NCBI GenBank assembly: GCA_036873755.1
Contig: JAVTVY010018859.1
Location: forward strand, 1-64,000
Direction: 5' to 3'
DNA length: 64,000 nt
Origin: Hanleya hanleyi
Taxonomy: Eukaryota; Mollusca; Polyplacophora; Lepidopleurida; Hanleyidae
Below the pieces are notes generated by a model. It was not told the origin of the DNA and did no database searches. It saw only the letters and a program-made list of their open reading frames with translations. A program made the position numbers and the translations under genes. This document shows positions 47,029-58,847 of this stretch, piece by piece. Every line of letters starts with the position of its first letter. Within the stretch, counting starts at the first letter, position 1.

Positions 47029-47290
47029 AACGAATATTATGGATTAAGAATACTGATCAGCGATACGGATTTGATATTTTGGAACATCATGATGTCTTGC
47101 CGGCATCATTGAAAATTGTTGACCGCTTCTCTCTTGCAGGAAACAAGCCTATGTTTATGTATATTTTTGTCTTTTTGAATTTGGTGCTAATACTGTTATA
47201 TGGAAATGGAATAGATCTTTGGATTATGGACGCGGATATTCTCTAATGGACGACGGCTGGATTATGAATGACGGACTAGACGCTTGTAAT
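47029..47290 (+). repeat. Upstream direct repeat (pseudo-LTR) of the Penelope-like element
   Basis: It contains AAGAATACTGATCAGCGATA, CATCATGATGTCTTGCCGGC, GGTGCTAATACTGTTATATG and AATGGACGACGGCTG, all repeated at 49147-49396 with scattered differences. Reverse-complement pieces are at 7085-7140 and 58848-59030. Confidence 0.85.
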
Positions 47291-47589
47291 TTGACACACT
47301 ACGATGGGATCCTTTAGCATCATACTCTAACGCCCAGGATGAAATAGCCGGATTGACTGCTGTTATATGAATCTGAGCGCAAATAACCCTATAAAAATTT
47401 AAAACTGATACCTGGTACATGTTCCAGGTCGTCTATATGTTATACGTGAGTATATAAAACAGATCTTTTGCCGACAGGCTATATATATATGTGTATATTG
47501 CATATTGCATGTTTGCTGCGTATCAGATTGCTTAGTAAGTTTGGATTCAAACAGGATACAAAGTTATACTAAGGTAAATGAGAGATGAG

Positions 47590-48297
47590 ACAAGCTTGAC
47601 GATTGTTTAGCACCGAATTCTACATGTAATAATTTCAAGATTTCTGAGTGTGGACACCGTGGATATCTCACGTGTCCACTCTTTAATACTTCTGCTGTAT
47701 GTAGTTTCGCGTTAACTGGTAACTCACATTCTGTAAACTCGTATGTTGATCTTAGTTGTTCTGCTACAAACTCTACTTATTTAGTTTCTTGTAAGAAGTG
47801 TGGTCAGCAGTATGTTGGCAAGACCACCCAAAGACTGTATCTTAGGGTGAAAAATTCGTTAGGAAAAAGCAATTACTTATAGGTAAGCATTTTTCTGGAC
47901 CCGACCATGGCTGGTATAACTTTAGTATTCAGATCATAGACGTCGTTTATCCATCTACCAAGGACTCCCCATTGGACTTGAGAGAAAAATCCGAGAGCAG
48001 GAACTATTCTGGGTGCTAGAGCTTGGGCCAGTGTTTCGGTATGGTTTAAATGATAAAGTCAGTGGGTTTGGCAATGTTACAAACCGTCGTTCAAATATAT
48101 CCAATATCACTCAGCTATTTAAACCCCATCAACGGAGACGTCGCAGCCATGGTTGGAGAAAGTTTAATAGTGCGTTGACTCACGATCATATCACTTTAAA
48201 TTACGCAGTGGGTTTAACTAACACACCCAATAGTAAACATAGCGTACGTACAGTTCTGTATGCCTTACCTCTGAGAACTTCTAACCAGATCATATAA
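47590..48297 (+). pseudogene. GIY-YIG endonuclease region and linker of the Penelope-like element
   Basis: Frame 1 (47590-47882) reads a Cys-rich leader, CLAPNSTCNN and ECGHRGYLTCPLFN, then TYLVSCKKCGQQYVGKTTQR, in which YLV and YVG are the two halves of the GIY-YIG core and the spaced Cys are as expected for the Zn-finger-bearing Naiad endonuclease. A TAG stops it at 47880-47882. The next part continues from about 47883 as GKHFSGPDHGWYNFSIQIID, then shifts frame near 47990 to IREQELFWVLELGPVFRYGL, NDKVSGFGNVTNRRSN and a basic linker (HQRRRRSHGW), stopping at 48297. At least one frameshift and one stop make it non-functional. Confidence 0.75.
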
Positions 48298-48509
48298 CCA
48301 GCGATATACGGCAATCTACGTCTTCAGGAAATATAATACCACACAAAATCACTAACGTGTGTCAAGATATAGCGTATTTTCGGTTGTATCGTCCAGTGAA
48401 CATAATCGAAACATCTCAAGTTCGGATTTTCTTGAAACTCAACTATTCAGATAATGGACTGGACATTATTAATTATTATTAATATTATTCAAAAACCGAT
48501 CCATTCAAA

Positions 48510-48997
48510 GCCTTCTCATTCACCAAACGCTATATACCCGATCTTCTCACTGTGGATAATCGCTATATAAATGACATAGTGAAGGCTATGTATATCCACC
48601 TTCACTGGATTGGAAGGAAACAGCAGATAGCCCTAGAGGCACATCATATTTAGACCTGTACCTCTATAAAAATGAAGTTGGCCTTCTCTCTCGTCGACTT
48701 TATGAAAAACGAGATGATTACAATTTCGACATCGTAAACTATCCCTTTCTGGACAGTACTTTTGCAGTGGTACCTGCATATGGCGTATACATATCTCGCC
48801 TAGTAGCATTTGCTAGATCCTGTGTTAAATGTGACGATGTTAATCAACGTCACAAAACATTGTTGCAGAAACTTATAAAACAGGGCTATACAACCAAGCG
48901 CCTCCACTCAAAGTTTCTCAAATTTGGCGATACAGATCGCATGCTGATAGCAAAATACGAGCGTAGCGTGCAAGATCTATGGCGTTACGTTTCGTAA
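48510..48997 (+). pseudogene. Reverse transcriptase end of the Penelope-like element
   Basis: The start reads FTKRYIPDLLTVDNRYINDI: the conserved Y-x-D-D catalytic motif has become YIPD (48531-48542), losing an active-site Asp. After a frameshift the sequence reads GTSYLDLYLYKNEVGLLSRR, KRDDYNFDIVNYPFLD, PAYGVYISRLVAFARSC and KLIKQGYTTKRLHSKFLKFG, to a stop at 48995-48997. These are the thumb-side blocks of Penelope-type RT. Fingers and motifs A and B are deleted upstream. Confidence 0.8.
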
Positions 48998-49133
48998 CTT
49001 GTGTCTAATTCCGCTTAACCCGGGGCTAGGGACCGTATGATCCCATGTACTTCAAGATCCTCATGGTGCTCATATGAACAGACGCAATAAAAGCGTGACT
49101 GAGATACACCATTCTCTAGATGATGATTTTACA

Positions 49134-49400
49134 ACGAATAAATAATTAAGAATACTGATCATCGATACGGATTTGATATTTTTGGAACATCATGATGTCT
49201 TGCCGGCATCATTGAAAACTGTTGACGGCTTCTTTCTTGCGGGAAACTAGCCCATGTTTATGTATACTATGAATGTCTTTTTGAATTTGGTGCTAATACT
49301 GTTATATGTAATATGGGATAGGTCTTTGGATTATGTACGCGGATATTCGTTAATGGACGACGGCTGAATTATGAATGGCGGACCAGACGCTTGTAATAAA
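49134..49400 (+). repeat. Downstream direct repeat (pseudo-LTR) of the Penelope-like element
   Basis: About 88 percent identical by eye to 47029-47290. It follows the 3' untranslated region with CTTAACCCGGGGCTAGGGAC, which is also found in the tails at 56.87, 62.10 and (inverted) 59.11 kb. Confidence 0.85.
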
Positions 49401-49992
49401 CCCGCATTACATGTAAGTAGGTCGTCAAATACTACAGTATTTTGTTACCATGCTTACACTCTGTAGCAGTTATTTCCCCAACAACTGAAGCTTCACAGGG
49501 AACATTTCACAATTGAAATTTTAAGTAATTTAGTCATAAACAACAATAGCCACCCACTATAAAAAGTGCGCATCCGATTGTGTTATGATATATGTAGAGA
49601 ACTTTTGAACAATTTCTGTCTTGAATTGGCTCAGAATCTATTCAAACCACAAGAGCAGAAGAGATGAGATGACAAGAAATGCATGATCGCTAAATATATG
49701 ATTGACAATTTCGTAGTCCAGCAGTCAGTATGTTCTGAAACAATGACAAAAAAGAGCATGAATTTGTTTGTAGGGGTGGGGGGGGGGGAGCAGGGTGTAT
49801 CTGAATATTGATGAAAGTAATGTGGCTATACTTGTTTATTACAGACTAAGATGACTACAGATGGTAACCAATAGCGAATATGAAATTTGATATTCATGTA
49901 AATCCTTACCTTGGCCCAGTACTCCTGATCTACATGCATATCATTAGAAAAGTAATATTTCATTTCGGAAAGTGGATATCCTAGCTTCCTTA
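49401..49992. other. Unannotated stretch
   Basis: Nothing recognised except a G run at about 49779-49789. Confidence 0.4.
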
Positions 49993-52036
49993 GGGGTCAC
50001 GTCCAATTAATCGAGGCGCTTTCTCGATGCCTTCGAGATCGATCGAGAAATTTCTCGGCTGAAACCGGGAGGGCAGTCCCGGGACCCCTGGCGACGTCTC
50101 CCGGTTTCCTCCCGGTTTTATCTCGATCGAAACGTCCCGGTTTTCGAGATGGACATGAAGTTTATTGGTAATCTCGAAGGGGGTCCCGGTTTCTATATGT
50201 CCGTGTTTTTTGGCCGTTTCGTAGCTTCTCAGACGATCGGAGCGATGTGCGGGCACCAAATTTTGAGACCGCTCGTCGTATACGCATATCGCGGCCCAAC
50301 ATGGAATCCCGACAATGCATTTTTCTTGTTTTTGAAACGGTTTTCCCATATTATCCAACGTTTAATCGGTATGTCCACGTCCTGATGTTTTCCTAAACCA
50401 ATTGAAACAAAACGTTTCATTTATCTTTAATGAATATATATTTGAATAATATTCTCTTACCTGGATAATTGGTTGTATATTTGACGCGGAATAAATGACA
50501 TATTTAGGGTATTCGTTGCCTCATTTGCCGCATACAAAGAACATAACCGGCAATCATAGAGTGTTTAACATAATAACGCGAAATAACTACGGCCGATTTT
50601 GGAAAGAAATCGACTTGTCATTTGTGTTAATTACAACGGCAGGTGCGCTTTCCCTCATAATGAACTGTTGATTCCGAATCGCAGAAAATAATATGAATTC
50701 TACACTTTCCGCTTAAAGAGTTGGTTGTATATGCCGGTGTTGTTAGTAATTTGAGGCGTCGATTTCAACTCAGTCTGGCTTAGTGATGTTTATTTCACTC
50801 CGCTTTTGACGAACACTGGACTATTGACTGGATTTGTGAGTCTTAACGGTTTTTCCTTTTCCATGAATCTATATTATTGTACTTATTTTCTTCTTAGTTA
50901 GGCCCGATTGTTTTCAAATTAACTCGACATGAACTTCCCGTAGACGAATTCTCTGCCAAATTTATCAAATCATAACAAGTTCAAACAAAGAGATTATATC
51001 AATAAAGTTTATAACTTATATCAGACTGCCAAGAATTGGCTAGCGGCAATATTGACAATCGGAATTGGAGGTGTTGATAATTCACACGTCACATGATACT
51101 CGGTCTGTGAAAACCGTCGACTTCAAACAACAACGAAGGGGAGGGGGCGGAGGAGTTAATTTCTTTGAAAGAAAAAAACTGAAATAACATTGTTAGCAGG
51201 CGTGCCTTAATAATATGCTTACCTTCTATTATTTATTGCTGATTTCCTGTGTCTAACAAATTAACCAAATAATAAATGTAATTAACGCCCGATTCAGAGC
51301 GCAATGACATTTTGTACCTATACGGTCACACACGTTTTACTATCAACGATACAGCTTTGTCAATGAGAACGGCTGACAGGGAGTGCTCAATGTTTTTAGC
51401 TTTTATGTTAAATTTCTCCGCTTTCGAGTGAAATACCTGTCGATCATGTGGACTTCAATGTCAATATTTGTCTGAATAACGGAAGAATCTCTAACGAAGC
51501 GTCAAGTCAAGCTGCTATCAACTAAATATTATCACTATTTTTCCCCATTCTGATATACTTTCAGAGGAACACGTGTAATTATATTTTAAACTTGCCGAAT
51601 TTATTTCAATACACAGTTTCTGGACGTATCTCATAAGGTGATTCAAATTCTAAAAGTAGGTTCGAAATAAGTTTCTTCCCATGCAGACCATGCGGCTTAC
51701 AAAATATTATTAAATTATTCATTTTCAATCTAATTCATTACTCGTCTTTTAATGCATACGTATTCGCCGGGATTAACTTCGCTACCACAGAGAACTACAT
51801 ATATTACGAGCATACGCCTTCTGAATGGTTCAAACCATTTGAAGGCATCTCGATTCCATTCTCGAAGCAATTATATTTATTTCGAGGTGGATCGAGATGG
51901 TCTTGTGTTTCGAGAGAAAACCGGGAGCAAACTGGGACAACAATCCATAGAGATAAACCGGGACCCTTCAAGACGAGATATTTATCGGTATTACTCGGTT
52001 ATCGAGAAACCGTCTCGATCGATTGGACGTGACCCC
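49993..52036. mobile_element. 2.04 kb TIR element, PIF/Harbinger-like by its ends
   Basis: TTA at 49990-49992 and at 52037-52039 flank inverted ends GGGGTCACGTCCAAT-n-ATCGAG and the complement of CTCGATCGATTGGACGTGAC-CCC. The inverted repeat continues for about 37 bases with five mismatches. Next to each end lie dense subterminal words, TCTCGAT/ATCGAGA and CCCGGTTT/AAACCGGG, over about 170 bases. A 3 bp TTA duplication with G-rich ends is typical of PIF/Harbinger. No transposase is recognisable in the 1.7 kb interior, so it is nonautonomous. Confidence 0.75.
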
Positions 52037-52039
52037 TTA

Positions 52040-52734
52040 TGCTTACTTTCGGCGGTGTGCATGCTCAAATTTGTCTGCCCAAAGGACGAATTTTACGATA
52101 TTCTCATTATAATTTATCAAATTGTGTCTGTGTGTTTGTGTCCACCGTAAAGTTCAAGGCATTATTCTTAGCTCATTATGGAAATTTGCCAAAATTGAGG
52201 GATCTTTAAGCAGCCCAACATTCTATTTCCATTTTGAATCTATTTATATATCCCAAAGATCAAGATTTGATGGTCAAATTCAAAATGGCGGCTATATGGG
52301 GCCATCTGAAAATCACACTTTTTTCCTGTTGCTCGTGTAGTGCAAGGCATTATTCTTACCTCACTGAGCAAATTTATCAAAACCGAGGGGTGTTTATACA
52401 CAGCCTAACATCTTATGCCCATTTGCCCATCATAGCCAGATATCTTTTGCCCATTTTGAATCTATTTGCTTACCCGTCAGTTTAAAAATGATAGTTAAAT
52501 TCAAAATGGCGACCATAAGGAGTCATCCGGAAATTCTTCTTTTTTCATGTTACTGTTAAAATATTGTTATTCTAGGTATAAACTTGTTTAAATTGAGCAG
52601 AATAACGTCATAGCTTATTACATTATGCCCATTTTTATTATCTTGGCATAATCTTCAGCTGAGAATACAATTATTAAATTAAAAATGGTGACCATGTGGG
52701 TTCATCTGAGACTCATATTATCATTATGAGTGAA
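52040..52734 (+). repeat. Three degenerate tandem units with ATGGCGGC-like words
   Basis: AAATTCAAAATGGCGGCTAT (52275), AAATTCAAAATGGCGACCAT (52497) and AAATTAAAAATGGTGACCAT (52677) head units of about 180-220 bases. Each is followed by C-TCTGA-A-TCA and a T-rich tract. Open frames across them are not conserved. Confidence 0.65.
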
Positions 52735-52885
52735 AGGTTCACTCAAGTAACAGTGGAAATTCATCCCACTCGATTTGAGTAAAATTTACTCAGGTTTAAG
52801 TGAAAGTCACTCAAATTTCCCTCAAGTTCGAGTTGATAACTAGCTCAAGTTGAGTGAAGTTGATTCAACTCAAGTTGAACTCACT
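52735..52885. repeat. Cluster of TTGAGT / ACTCAA words
   Basis: More than ten copies of TTGAGT, TGAGT or the complement occur in 150 bases in both orientations, for example ACTCAAGTTGAACTCACTCA. Same style as the clusters at 30.9 and 33.5 kb. Confidence 0.8.
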
Positions 52886-52889
52886 CAAC

Positions 52890-53320
52890 CTGAGTGGATG
52901 CTGTAGATAATAAAAAACTTCATGAGTTTCAACAGCTGTAAGATATATTCATCTGAGTAGCCAGAAACGTTTCGATCAAGCCAGGATCAGGCGATGTAGA
53001 ATCGGCCATACCCGATTAACTCACGAAGATTGACTAAAAAAGGAATCAGCCCCAAAGTGTATTCCATGTTACGTGTTGATTTTAAGATTGTAAGAAATTC
53101 TTTTTATGAAGCAGCTACTTTAGAAGATCTTTTTAGTAGGGTAAAAGAATACTGTTTTTAAGGTTATTTGAAAGAAATCGGTTTGTTGAATAAGTTTTGA
53201 TGTACGTGCATGTTTTTTGGTGTGTTGTGTTGATTACTTCTGGATTGCTGGGTTGTTGACTTGTTTTTGTTGAAATACTTAGAATTTTGTTTGTTCGTCG
53301 CTATATAGCCCAATATTGAC
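52890..53320 (+). mobile_element. LINE 3' end, copy 2
   Basis: This matches 59690-60120 closely, from GATAATAAAAAACTTCATGA onward. Frame pieces read CRIGHTRLTHED-like wording, then FYEAATLEDLFSRVKEYCF, and the tail ends GTCGCTATATAGCCCAATAT. Several stops and frameshifts. Same family as 24663-25196. Confidence 0.7.
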
Positions 53321-53532
53321 AAAACAATGACGGCTACTCACAACTTGGGTTCAAAGTGGATGAAATATACGACACATTGATGGCTTTGAATTTTGTTCAA
53401 ATATGGGCATATTCGAAAGTCTATTAATAAACGACTGATCTTAGTCCTGACGAATTCGTCTTGTCATGGGTCGGATTTTGTCAGACGAGACATGACTAGG
53501 GATGATGGATTTCATCGTCCGGCTTACCTGTA

Positions 53533-53993
53533 CATTACCGGTACCTTATCTCGCCTGAGTTTAACTTTGTGAGTTTGTAACTTATCATATATTGGAGTCA
53601 TGTTAAGCCTATTTGCTGAACGCCCGTGCAAAACGTCAGGAGCGAATTCAAAATGGCGGAGATAAGGGCGAAACAGAATAGTTCCCTTTTCGCTGATTTC
53701 TTCAAATGTCTTGCTTATTTCTGCGCAGAAATCCCCAAAACTGTTTTATGTCACTTCAGATATGTATTCTTTTTGTTAATCGAGCAGATTTGGGAAACAA
53801 AATTGCAAAAATAGAAAATTCGATACATCAATAAACAGTGTTTTCTTGAGAATATGACGTCACTGTGACGTTATCAATGTGACAGTCTTGAATTTTTTAT
53901 TTTTTTTCCCCGTGTAGTTTGCCTGAAAGATACGCTGTGTTAAGTTTTCAGCTCTCTGGTCTCAATTATGCCGGGCTGCAGAACACTCCAACC
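53533..53993 (-). mobile_element. piggyBac-like MITE (family 2), very decayed copy
   Basis: Ends are ACCTTATCTCGCCTGAG and CCCCGGCCAGGGTGAA without TTAA. Interior blocks recognisable: GAGTCATGTTAAGCCTATTT, AATTCAAAATGGCGGAG and ATGACGTCACTGTGACGTTA. Confidence 0.6.
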
Positions 53994-54909
53994 CCGGCCA
54001 GGGTGAAAGCATAGAAAACTGAGACTGTTATTTCAGGACACATCCGTTCCACTGGTATTTTCATTGATTTGTCCATAACGTGATATGAAATACCATCTCT
54101 TGTTATCAATAAACTGCGAGTGACTGCGTCATTCAGAGGTATTGAGCTGCAAATTATTGTCAATACAGTGTAATAAATGGTAATTTATTTAAGCCCATAT
54201 ACTGACCTGAGGCATGACAAATGGACACTGATATCTAGGGATCAATAAGGCTGCACTCTCTATTACAGAATAATACTCTCTGTAAAATATTCAGTGCGGT
54301 TGGCTTGCCATCGACACACCTGATCATCAGCGATGACACTTATAGTAATCAGAGAGTAATTAAGCAATTGATTGTCATATTGATCGCGTCACGATGACAA
54401 ACCCTGTACCAAGGTCAAGAGCTGGTTATGTTGATTTTTAAGCGCCCCCACCCGACACACCCACCTTTATATGGGTAACATCACGTCACAACGTGACGTA
54501 TACCTATATATTTATCAAGCTATAACCATATACACTCCCATATACCCATGCAATATGTACAGTTATAAATGATTACAACTACGGGTATGTTCAACACAAT
54601 AAGTATATATCAAGAATTTCTATTTTAAATTCTAATACAAATAATCTCAAAGTTTGATGTTGTAACACCAATTTGTAATTATATAGTCAATCCGAAAGAA
54701 TATGTACGCCAAATTCCTGAATATCTATATTCCTACGAAGTAGGCTCTCATTTGCAAATTGTCCGGTAATGAGTGAGTGAGTGAGTGAGTCAGTTCATCC
54801 GAATCCTTTCGTCGGCAAAATAAAGAGAACCGTTAACAATAGAACCTTGATTTTTGGCATGAACGTGCATTAGGGGGCTGTTACCACAAGTTATGAGCTG
54901 ACCAAGTTT
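53994..54909. other. Unannotated stretch with a GTGA microsatellite
   Basis: (GAGT)n lies at about 54771-54793. A short palindrome CACGTCACAACGTGACG lies at about 54482. No gene recognised. Confidence 0.5.
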
Positions 54910-56814
54910 TGATGAAAATTTGACATACTTAGCTGACCTATAACATTACGCTTGGACCCCCAAGTCATCTTCATCGCCCTATTTCGTAGGTCCTGTCACG
55001 TTAGTTACACTACTCATGTGTAAATAATACGCACTTATTCATATTACTTTTGAAAACCGCAAAAATTGTGCATATATAAAAATCTCTGTATGGCTATGTA
55101 TATACATTTATCAAATTATAACTATATGCTCTGTCATATGTTATCTAATTATAATATTTATATAAATAAGAATAATCGCAATTATGTATATGTTATATAA
55201 CAATAATGTACAGTACTTCTTGTTATTATTATCTCCGATATAAATATATGGATATATATTTTTTATTATTCTTTTTCTTCCATTTTTGCACTTTTTCTTT
55301 TTTTTATGTATTTTTTAAAATTATTTTTGTGCATGTTATTTTCTTCTATAAATCTTTTTAATTGAGGATTGCTTCAATCACCTAACAATTAATTAACACA
55401 AATATCTATTATTATAGTCATTATTATTTGTTTCTAAGCAAGATCATACTTCTTCTATGATCCCATTTAATCTTGAACCTAGAATTGAATGCTTGCTCAC
55501 TGCATTTTTACATCATCCAAATTCTTGTTCTTTTTACTCCGCAAATTGTCTCAAAACTAATAACGATTCTCGTAAATATATATATGATCCGTCTGAAGTG
55601 AGCGACGTATCGTCAGCATATTGTGATAGCTTGTACTGTGATAGCTTACTATAATTGTAATTTAATGATTTCATTTTATTTGCATCATTTTGATCAATCT
55701 TTCAGAACATAATACCAGTGTGTACAGAGACTTTGTTATCCTGTCAGGGGACATCCTGAAATTTGGAGATAATTTGTGAGGAAACCGCTCTGTGAGACTG
55801 TGATATTAATGTTTTAATACAGAGTTTTTATCTGGATTGTTATGGGTCACGAAATTAAAGCATAGGGCAGTTTTAGGTTTTATTCCTGCGATTTGAACTT
55901 TTTCATGAAGGTTTATAAATTCAGGTATTTGGAATTATTTCCCAGTAGAAATTAGAACCTCTGGTCATGTCACATTTTAACACAGTAACTATTTAATTCA
56001 AAATTTCGGGAAATATATGTTCCGCTTCAGAGACCATTTAGCTACAATTTTTACATCAGGCAAAACGTTTTTATCTGTGATAAATTTATATGTACGGCAT
56101 GTGATTCATTACCGTTTGATTCGTTTGCGTTTTCCTGGTGATAAATTTTCGGTTTCATCAGTGCACGTAGAAATTGCGTGGATTTATTCGTCGAAATTTT
56201 ATATTTTCCACTAATTATTTTGCTAACTTTACCTCGGTCTTAACGTGGAGACCGACACCAGACTCAGATCAGAATGCATGTACATTTCAAACAGAGAAAA
56301 TTCAATTTCGCATTAATGGAACAAATATGCAAAGTTGTATTTTAATATGAGTATTTGTTCCCATGACGACCATTCCAGTGTAATAGAAATAACATGGGAA
56401 AAGACAAGAAAGTGTAAACAATTTCAATGTTTTGTCCATTAGAAAGCTGGTGACCCGTATTTCTTTTTATATTCGTCTCAAGGTGACACAGATATATTTA
56501 AGTGATTTTCATTGAAAACCTATTTTCACATTTATCTAAACGTCCTAACTTGTGGTAGGGGGAGGGGCGGGGGTTCCATTACCCTAATATTTCTGCGTTA
56601 ATCCGAGATCAGATGTATCCCATGTTGACAGGCATCCATTGCTATAGTGACTCCCCATTTTTATCAAAAAGTTTCCATAAATATGTCGGTCTCAACCTTA
56701 ATGAATAATACCGCCGTGCTAATTAAGTCACCTATGTAAATAAAAGTATTATTAAATATCTACGCTTTTCTACGCAAAATCCACGAATCCTAATCAAATA
56801 CCTTCTCGAAAAAA

Positions 56815-56955
56815 AGAGCTTAGCTTGCAAGATCTCTGGCGCTCCGCTTCGTAGCTTGTGTCTAATTTCGCTTAACCCGGGGCTAGAGACCGTTTGAATA
56901 TTATATGTTTTACGCCTCCATGTTGTTCGAATGAACAGGCACAATAAAATCCATA
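56815..56955 (+). mobile_element. Penelope-like 3' tail fragment in E1
   Basis: GCTTGCAAGATCTCTGGCGC, TTGTGTCTAATTTCGCTTAA and CCCGGGGCTAGAGACCG match the end of the Penelope-like coding region and its 3' untranslated region at 48966-49100. The sister copy is at 62036-62176. Confidence 0.75.
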
Positions 56956-57065
56956 CCTTTTGTTCTTATTTTTATTTTATTTTATACAGATTTGGAATTG
57001 GTGATAACTGCCAAAGAAATGGGTCTTTCGCTTATTGTCGCGGGAATTCGTGAAGGGGGATGGCT

Positions 57066-57118
57066 GATTATTATTATAATAATAATAATAATAATATAAT
57101 AATAATAATATAATAATG
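57066..57118. repeat. (TAA)n microsatellite in E1
   Basis: AT-only imperfect (TAA)n; its length differs from the copy at 62289-62344 in E2. Confidence 0.9.
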
Positions 57119-57134
57119 TCGGATCTGTCGGATC

Positions 57135-57355
57135 GAAATAGCTCCCCTAATTATTTTTCTTACCCCTTGATCTAGGGGGCTGAAACACTATACCCTTGCA
57201 TCAAGCTCTACCAGAAAATGTATAAAAAAATCCAATGTCTGATGACGTCACAGTAACGTCATTTTTGAACACGACATTTTTTTTGTCGATTTTTCGGTCA
57301 GATTTTTCAAAATTTTTATTTATGCAATTTCCTCGCAAACAACTGGCCTGGTAGA
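57135..57355 (+). mobile_element. piggyBac-like MITE (family 2), 5'-truncated copy in E1
   Basis: GGGGCTGAAACACTATACCC, ATGACGTCACAGTAACGTCA and the right end CTGGCCTGGTAG followed by TTAA (57356-57359). The left end is missing. Confidence 0.75.
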
Positions 57356-58847
57356 TTAATTGAACCACGTATTGATTTGCAGCTGAAATAAGTCTCCGGT
57401 TTATAAAATACAGTTTAGGTTTGCCAATTACAGGTAGGTATGTAATATTTACTGCGTTGTTGAGAACACACCCGGCCTCATATATTCTTGTTAATCGATC
57501 TGAATTTCCATTGAAGAGCAGAAGTTCAAATTTATGCAGTAAAGCTAGCAGAGTCGGGACATTCCTTCATATTGAATCAAATGGAACTTTATTTTAGATT
57601 TCGTCTACATGAACCAGATTCTCAGACTTAATATCCGATTAACTTAACTGTTGGAGTTGAATTTTTACCCTAACCATACACACATTTCTGCCATCCAAAT
57701 AGACTTTCTATAGAGAGTTTTAATATCATTCAGCATATCCGTGAAATTGATAGGTAAATACACGGGACACGACCATCTATGCTAAATGAGAAGTGTGCTT
57801 CTCTCCTGTTTGTATGACTGTAAAGCCCACTGAGCTCAATCGTCCTGACTCCAATTGTTACTCAGTAAGCTAACTTGAGTTCGCTTGGAATATTCCCGGG
57901 AGGCATGTGATGGATTGTCATCAGGCACAAAAATCTTATATAAAGAAACAATTAAGCCGAGATAGGCCGTTATACCGGAAATCTGCTTGAAGCCTTTTCT
58001 TAAAAACAGGGTACAAATATAACCAAGCCACAGAGAAGGTTTAAAAGGCACTCTCGCCTTAATTTTTTTTTTTTTCAAATCGGCAATTTTGGTTCTATAC
58101 TCTAAGGCACGTATATATTACCTTAATAAATTGCGTTGCTGTGCCATTTCGTTAAGCTAGATAACTGGCATGTTGGGAAACAGATGTTCGTCACTGTTCG
58201 CATTCTGAAATATCTAGACTTTCATTGACGTATATCCTCGCTTTCATTTCAAAGATAACCAATGAGAATACGCTTGTACACCTAGTCCAAATATAAAACA
58301 AAATCCAGCCAATTCATGTATATCCTTGCGCAATATCAAAAGCTGCGAATCGCGATTCCAGAAGACAAAGTGAGTATTAAAATATTGTCAAAAAATATAT
58401 AAAATCTCATTAAAATCTATTTCATGTCAGGGTTTGGAGTATTAACCAACTTTTTAGTTCCCGATTGTAAGAAATGTTTATGTACCATATGTGTGGGGAA
58501 GTTCTGTTGTACAGATCTTCATGAAATACAAACTTAATGTGGGTCTCTGAACCGTCATTCGGAAAATCTATTTAGCTTTTTGCTACTGGAACTCGTAATG
58601 AACGCGAAATGAAACGCTTGTGCAGTTCCTTTATCGCCGATAAAATATTTCCACCACCTGTCAGCCAAATGTGTTGGAAAAATTATATTTAATGTTTGTC
58701 TCCAAATATAGACCCAAATAATATCGTAAGACAAAAAAATATTGCTATATCCCAGTCACTTGGTTGCGACGAGAACCCTAAGATACATGTCGAAATAATC
58801 CCAGAATGCGGAAGCGGAATTTGATGGAAATTATTCAATTACCAGCA

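Larger units (their letters stand above)
47029..49400 (+). mobile_element. Decayed Penelope-like element with permuted domains (Naiad type)
   Basis: Direct repeats of about 265 bases (47029-47290 and 49134-49400) enclose a GIY-YIG-like endonuclease region (47590-48297) followed by the end of a reverse transcriptase (48510-48997). Endonuclease before reverse transcriptase is the order of Naiad/Chlamys-type Penelope-like elements; canonical Penelope elements have it after. The Cys-rich leader before the endonuclease agrees with that group. Flanking direct repeats fit the pseudo-LTRs of this class. Fingers and motifs A and B of the RT are missing, there are frameshifts, and the catalytic motif is altered, so it is dead. 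Confidence 0.8.
54910..58719. repeat. 3.8 kb direct duplication, copy E1
   Basis: It matches 60136-64000 at about 99 percent by eye, offset 5,221-5,226. It contains a Penelope-like tail (56815), a TAA microsatellite and a MITE family 2 fragment (57135). Open frames at 55457-55654 and 56017-56214 are shared by both copies, but that reflects recent duplication, and I recognise neither. The alignable part may extend beyond 58719, where copy E2 leaves the window. Confidence 0.9.

Noticed and set aside
50149..50385. Transposase remnant inside the 2.04 kb TIR element
   Set aside because: No DDE or DD-x-E motif or helix-turn-helix could be seen; frames on both strands overlap in the subterminal word array.
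55457..55654. Gene conserved between E1 and E2
   Set aside because: E1 and E2 are about 99 percent identical throughout, so shared open frames carry no evidence of selection.
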